From Candidatus Hodarchaeota archaeon (GTDB lineage Archaea; Asgardarchaeota; Heimdallarchaeia; Hodarchaeales; YT1-057): a stretch of DNA of 7,346 nt. Numbering within the stretch: position 1 is the stretch's first letter; the number at the start of each line of letters is the position of its first letter. The stretch lies in contig JAEOTI010000280.1 of the NCBI GenBank assembly GCA_016839955.1, forward strand, positions 1 to 7,346. Reading direction: 5' to 3'. Made by a program: the position numbers and the translations under genes. The notes under the pieces are model-generated. The model did no database searches, had not been told where the DNA came from, and worked only from the letters and a program-made list of their open reading frames with translations. Positions 4,938 through 7,346 of the stretch are shown in pieces.

Positions 4938-7067
4938 TTATTGATGGATTAGTACCATTCTCTTTACATCTTGAAGATAATTCTCGAATTGGACTTGTTC
5001 TAATCGTTCTTGGATAGAAGCATTAGATTGGATAAGGTCTTGCCATATATCATATTGATTCTCAAAACTTTTTTGCTCTTCTTTTACTTTTAAAGAGAGT
5101 CTACCTAATCCTTTTTCTTTTGTAGTTTGCTCTGCTTGTTCTAGATAATGTGCTCCTGCAGCAAGGTCTCCTTCAACTAACGCGAGTTTAGTTTGCAAAA
5201 GATATAAGTTTACCATTACTGAATGTGATTTTTGGTTCTTAGCAATCAAAGAAATTCTTAAAATTAAGTCCTTTATCTCATCTAATATTTTAAAATTTTC
5301 AGATATCCGTAAATTTTCCAGAAATAACTCACATAAATGAGAAACAGATAATATAGTCAAAGCATGATCAATTATTTCACCATCAATTATTTCTTGGAAA
5401 ATTATTTGAGCTTGTTGCTTTACACTATCTATCGGACTTGTTGAAAGAATTAAAGCTTCAGAGATCTGTTTTCTAAGGTGAAGGATTTTATGATCTTCAC
5501 TTTCAGAAATTTCCGATAAATTCTGGAAATACTGTTTACTTAATGGTATATCATTTAATTCTACTAAAATTAATATTAAATGAAAGAGACTTTCAGTAAT
5601 TTCAATAACATTCCCAGTTTCGTATCTAAGCTGTAATGAGTCTTGATGATATTTCAAAGCTGTATCTATTTTTCCTTGGTGATAATACACATTTCCTATC
5701 GCAGTTAAAGACCACCCAATCCGTTGTTTATTCCCGAGTTCTTCGAAAATTTCCAAACTTTTCTTATTACTTTCTAAAGCACTATCTAATTCCCCCTTTT
5801 TTAGTAGAATAAGTCCGATATTGTACAGTGAAAAAGCAATTTCTGGTTTATTCTCTATTTCCTCTCTAATTCTTAATCCTTCTTGTTGATGTTTAAGTGC
5901 GGTGATTAAATCGCCTTTTCGTTCATAGATAATTCCAATATTATTTAGTGCCCAAGCCACTTCCCATTTATTACCAATGTTCTTATGCAATCCCATTACC
6001 CTTTGAAAGCAATCTAAAGACTTTTCTAACTCTCCTTTTTCTAAATTAACTAACCCAATAGAGCTTAAAGTGAGTGCGATTTCATATAAATTACCAATCT
6101 GCTCACGTAGATCCATTGCTCTTTGAAAGTAATCAATGGCAGTATTTAATTCTCCCTGATCTAAATAAACTAAACCAATACAATGAAGAGATTCAGCTAT
6201 AGCTTGATTATTCCCAATTTCATTCCGTAAGGATAAACTTGTCTTGAAATTACTTAAGGCTTCTTCCAACATCCCTTTTTCCCTATAAATCGATCCAATA
6301 TTTACTAATGTTGAGCTGGCTGCTTGCTTATTCCCAAGTTTATCTAAGTAATTGAAACTACGTCGAAAATGTTCCAGAGACTTTTGATAATCCCCTTTTA
6401 CTTGATAAATTAATGCTATGTTATTTAATGAAAAAGCAATGTCTCTTTTGTTATTGACACATTCCCGGATTATTATTGCTTCTTTTAAAAACTCTAAAGC
6501 TTTATTTAAATCGCTTTTTCGATAGTATGCTGTTCCTAAGGTATGTAAACTGTCTCCTATGCCTGGTTCAAATCTCAATTTTTGATATAGGACCAAACTA
6601 TCTTTACAATTTTTTATCGTATTGTCAAAATCTCCTTTCCTTAATTCTGTTGCACCTTTAACAAATTTTAAAGTAGCTTTTCTTTGAATTATAGGAGGTG
6701 AATCTACGTTTAGTTTTGAAAGTGTATCTTCTCCTTCTGCAATAACCTCAAAAGCTTCATCAAACCTGCCTAATCCCATCAAAGTATCACATTTAGCAAT
6801 GTAAGCATCAATAATGGTTAATTTGTTACTAATATTTTCTATATCCTTGAAAATTTTGTTTAATAGGTCTAAACTTTTATTAAAATCACCTAACTTTGTG
6901 AATACTGTGCTTTTTAGGACATTGAGAGTAGTTTGTTCCGCTTTATTGATCCTTTCTTCCTTTTCAAGAGTTTCAATAATGCAAAGAACCGTTTTATACA
7001 TACCTTTGTAGAAAAGTTGTTCAAGAGATGAAATTTCTTTTTCAAAGGCTTCCTTTCTACTGGACAT
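4938..7067 (-). CDS. Large TPR-repeat protein with ten in-register 40-residue units
   Basis: This 709-residue soluble protein is an alpha-helical repeat scaffold. Residues 131-530 divide into ten consecutive units of exactly 40 residues, with no insertion: unit starts are 131, 171, 211 and so on to 491. The core pattern is SL.NIG.IY..KGEL..AL......L.I...IGN...EIA, typical of TPRs in the LGN/Pins and kinesin-light-chain style, which bind peptides of partner proteins. The last unit is degenerate. More irregular TPR-like helices precede the array (about 45-120). The C-terminal part (531-709) is helical, with one TPR-like hairpin around 616-650 and a charged, Gln-rich amphipathic tail (about 655-709). 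No enzyme domain, signal peptide or membrane segment is visible, so it is probably cytoplasmic. ATG 7067 is preferred over TTG 7112 because of the TATA-like spacing. It converges with fetB, 66 bases apart. The binding partner is unknown. Confidence 0.88.
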   Translation of the reverse strand: MSSRKEAFEKEISSLEQLFYKGMYKTVLCIIETLEKEERINKAEQTTLNVLKSTVFTKLGDFNKSLDLLNKIFKDIENISNKLTIIDAYIAKCDTLMGLGRFDEAFEVIAEGEDTLSKLNVDSPPIIQRKATLKFVKGATELRKGDFDNTIKNCKDSLVLYQKLRFEPGIGDSLHTLGTAYYRKSDLNKALEFLKEAIIIRECVNNKRDIAFSLNNIALIYQVKGDYQKSLEHFRRSFNYLDKLGNKQAASSTLVNIGSIYREKGMLEEALSNFKTSLSLRNEIGNNQAIAESLHCIGLVYLDQGELNTAIDYFQRAMDLREQIGNLYEIALTLSSIGLVNLEKGELEKSLDCFQRVMGLHKNIGNKWEVAWALNNIGIIYERKGDLITALKHQQEGLRIREEIENKPEIAFSLYNIGLILLKKGELDSALESNKKSLEIFEELGNKQRIGWSLTAIGNVYYHQGKIDTALKYHQDSLQLRYETGNVIEITESLFHLILILVELNDIPLSKQYFQNLSEISESEDHKILHLRKQISEALILSTSPIDSVKQQAQIIFQEIIDGEIIDHALTILSVSHLCELFLENLRISENFKILDEIKDLILRISLIAKNQKSHSVMVNLYLLQTKLALVEGDLAAGAHYLEQAEQTTKEKGLGRLSLKVKEEQKSFENQYDIWQDLIQSNASIQERLEQVQFENYLQDVKRMVLIHQ
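5478..6677 (-). repeat. Array of ten 120-bp coding repeats (TPR units)
   Basis: This is the nucleotide span of the ten 40-residue TPR units. Each unit is 120 bases, so motifs such as the reverse complement of an Asn-Ile-Gly codon run recur every 120 bases. The units are diverged, roughly 30-50% identical at protein level by eye, so the array is old and kept in register by selection on structure. Confidence 0.8.
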
Positions 7068-7088
7068 TATTTTCAACCTTTTCAAAGT

Positions 7089-7096
7089 GAAATATT
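7089..7096 (-). promoter_or_regulatory. TATA-like box of the TPR gene
   Basis: On the minus strand AATATTTC is centred about 26 bases upstream of the ATG at 7067, matching the leaderless spacing of other genes here. The match to an archaeal TATA consensus is moderate. It lies inside the extra 15 codons that a TTG 7112 start would add, which argues for the ATG. Confidence 0.4.
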
Positions 7097-7145
7097 CAGA
7101 GATTAGAGTCAAATGACAAACTTTACGGAATTAGTAGAGATCCTT

Positions 7146-7346
7146 CTACTTATAAATTACTTCTTCTAAATAATCCTCAAATATTAAACGATTAAATGTG
7201 GGAGAGACAATTACGCCTGTGCTCGCATCAACTGTTTCCGGTACTTTGAAAATACGATGTTTATCAAAATCCTGCTGTTTTTTGGAGAGAAAACTATCTA
7301 CAAGTCCTTCCCATAATAATGAATATTTCTTCAGAAAAAGATCTGA
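7146..7346 (-). CDS. C-terminal 66 residues of an unrecognised protein, cut by the window edge
   Basis: On the minus strand the frame is open from the right edge to a TAG at 7146-7148, giving 66 residues with no internal stop. The segment begins SDLFLKKYSLLWEGLVDSFL, continues through a charged stretch (SKKQQDFDKHR, 21-31) and a strand-like part (FKVPETVDASTGVIVSP, 33-49), and ends with an acidic helix (FEDYLEEVIYK, 56-66). It looks like a soluble globular domain end. I do not recognise the family, and the fragment is too short to assign. It lies upstream of the TPR gene in the same orientation, with 78 bases between its stop and the TPR ATG, so co-transcription is possible, although the TPR gene seems to have its own promoter. 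Confidence 0.6.
   Translation of the reverse strand, partial: SDLFLKKYSLLWEGLVDSFLSKKQQDFDKHRIFKVPETVDASTGVIVSPTFNRLIFEDYLEEVIYK

Noticed and set aside
4924..4938. Small palindrome AAGAA-TATAT-TTCTT between the convergent genes as a two-way terminator
   Set aside because: The five-pair AT-rich stem is weak and ends at the TPR stop codon; such sequences are common by chance in this base composition.
5478..6677. Regular 120-base periodicity as a possible CRISPR or satellite array
   Set aside because: The period equals 40 codons, the frame stays open, and the units encode TPR helices; there are no identical short repeats with unique spacers.
6476..7011. Two short plus-strand open frames (6476-6661 and 6814-7011)
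   Set aside because: Both are antisense to the TPR gene; their Leu-rich translations are what reversed TPR codons produce.
7068..7112. TTG start at 7112 for the TPR protein, adding 15 residues
   Set aside because: The ATG at 7067 fits a TATA-like box lying within those 15 codons, and the added residues show no domain signal.

Overview
AT-rich window that reads as archaeal, possibly from an Asgard-type lineage. The archaeal call rests on TATA-like boxes about 22-30 nt upstream of several start codons with little or no leader (leaderless transcription), and on a good Shine-Dalgarno match only at the internal gene of a two-gene operon. The Asgard suggestion is weaker. It rests on low GC content, the zinc-ribbon/PH-like protein and the large soluble 40-residue TPR protein. 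No rRNA, tRNA or lineage-diagnostic gene is present, so the placement is an inference.

Layout. 1-812 (+): 3' part of a DMT/EamA-family membrane transporter, cut by the left edge. 938-1300 (+): unrecognised small protein with three predicted membrane helices. 1301-1399: intergenic region holding a long imperfect inverted repeat that touches the next promoter. 1400-2419 (+): APH/choline-kinase-fold phosphotransferase. 2522-3169 (+): zinc ribbon plus PH-like domain with a membrane hairpin. 3256-4871 (+): two-gene ABC transporter operon closely resembling FetA-FetB (UPF0014; metal/iron export), with overlapping ends and a perfect 12-bp palindrome on its promoter. 4938-7067 (-): 709-residue TPR protein convergent with fetB, with ten units of exactly 40 residues in register. 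7146-7346 (-): last 66 codons of an unrecognised protein running off the right edge.

How the parts relate. Only the ATPase and permease clearly work together. The other plus-strand genes each have their own promoter-like sequence and look like independent transcription units. No gap exceeds about 125 bases, and no phage, IS, CRISPR or RNA-gene signature is visible. I do not see a convincing new multi-gene system. The items most worth checking are the inverted repeat at 1318-1371, the palindrome on the fetAB promoter, the TPR array, and the two proteins I could not identify.
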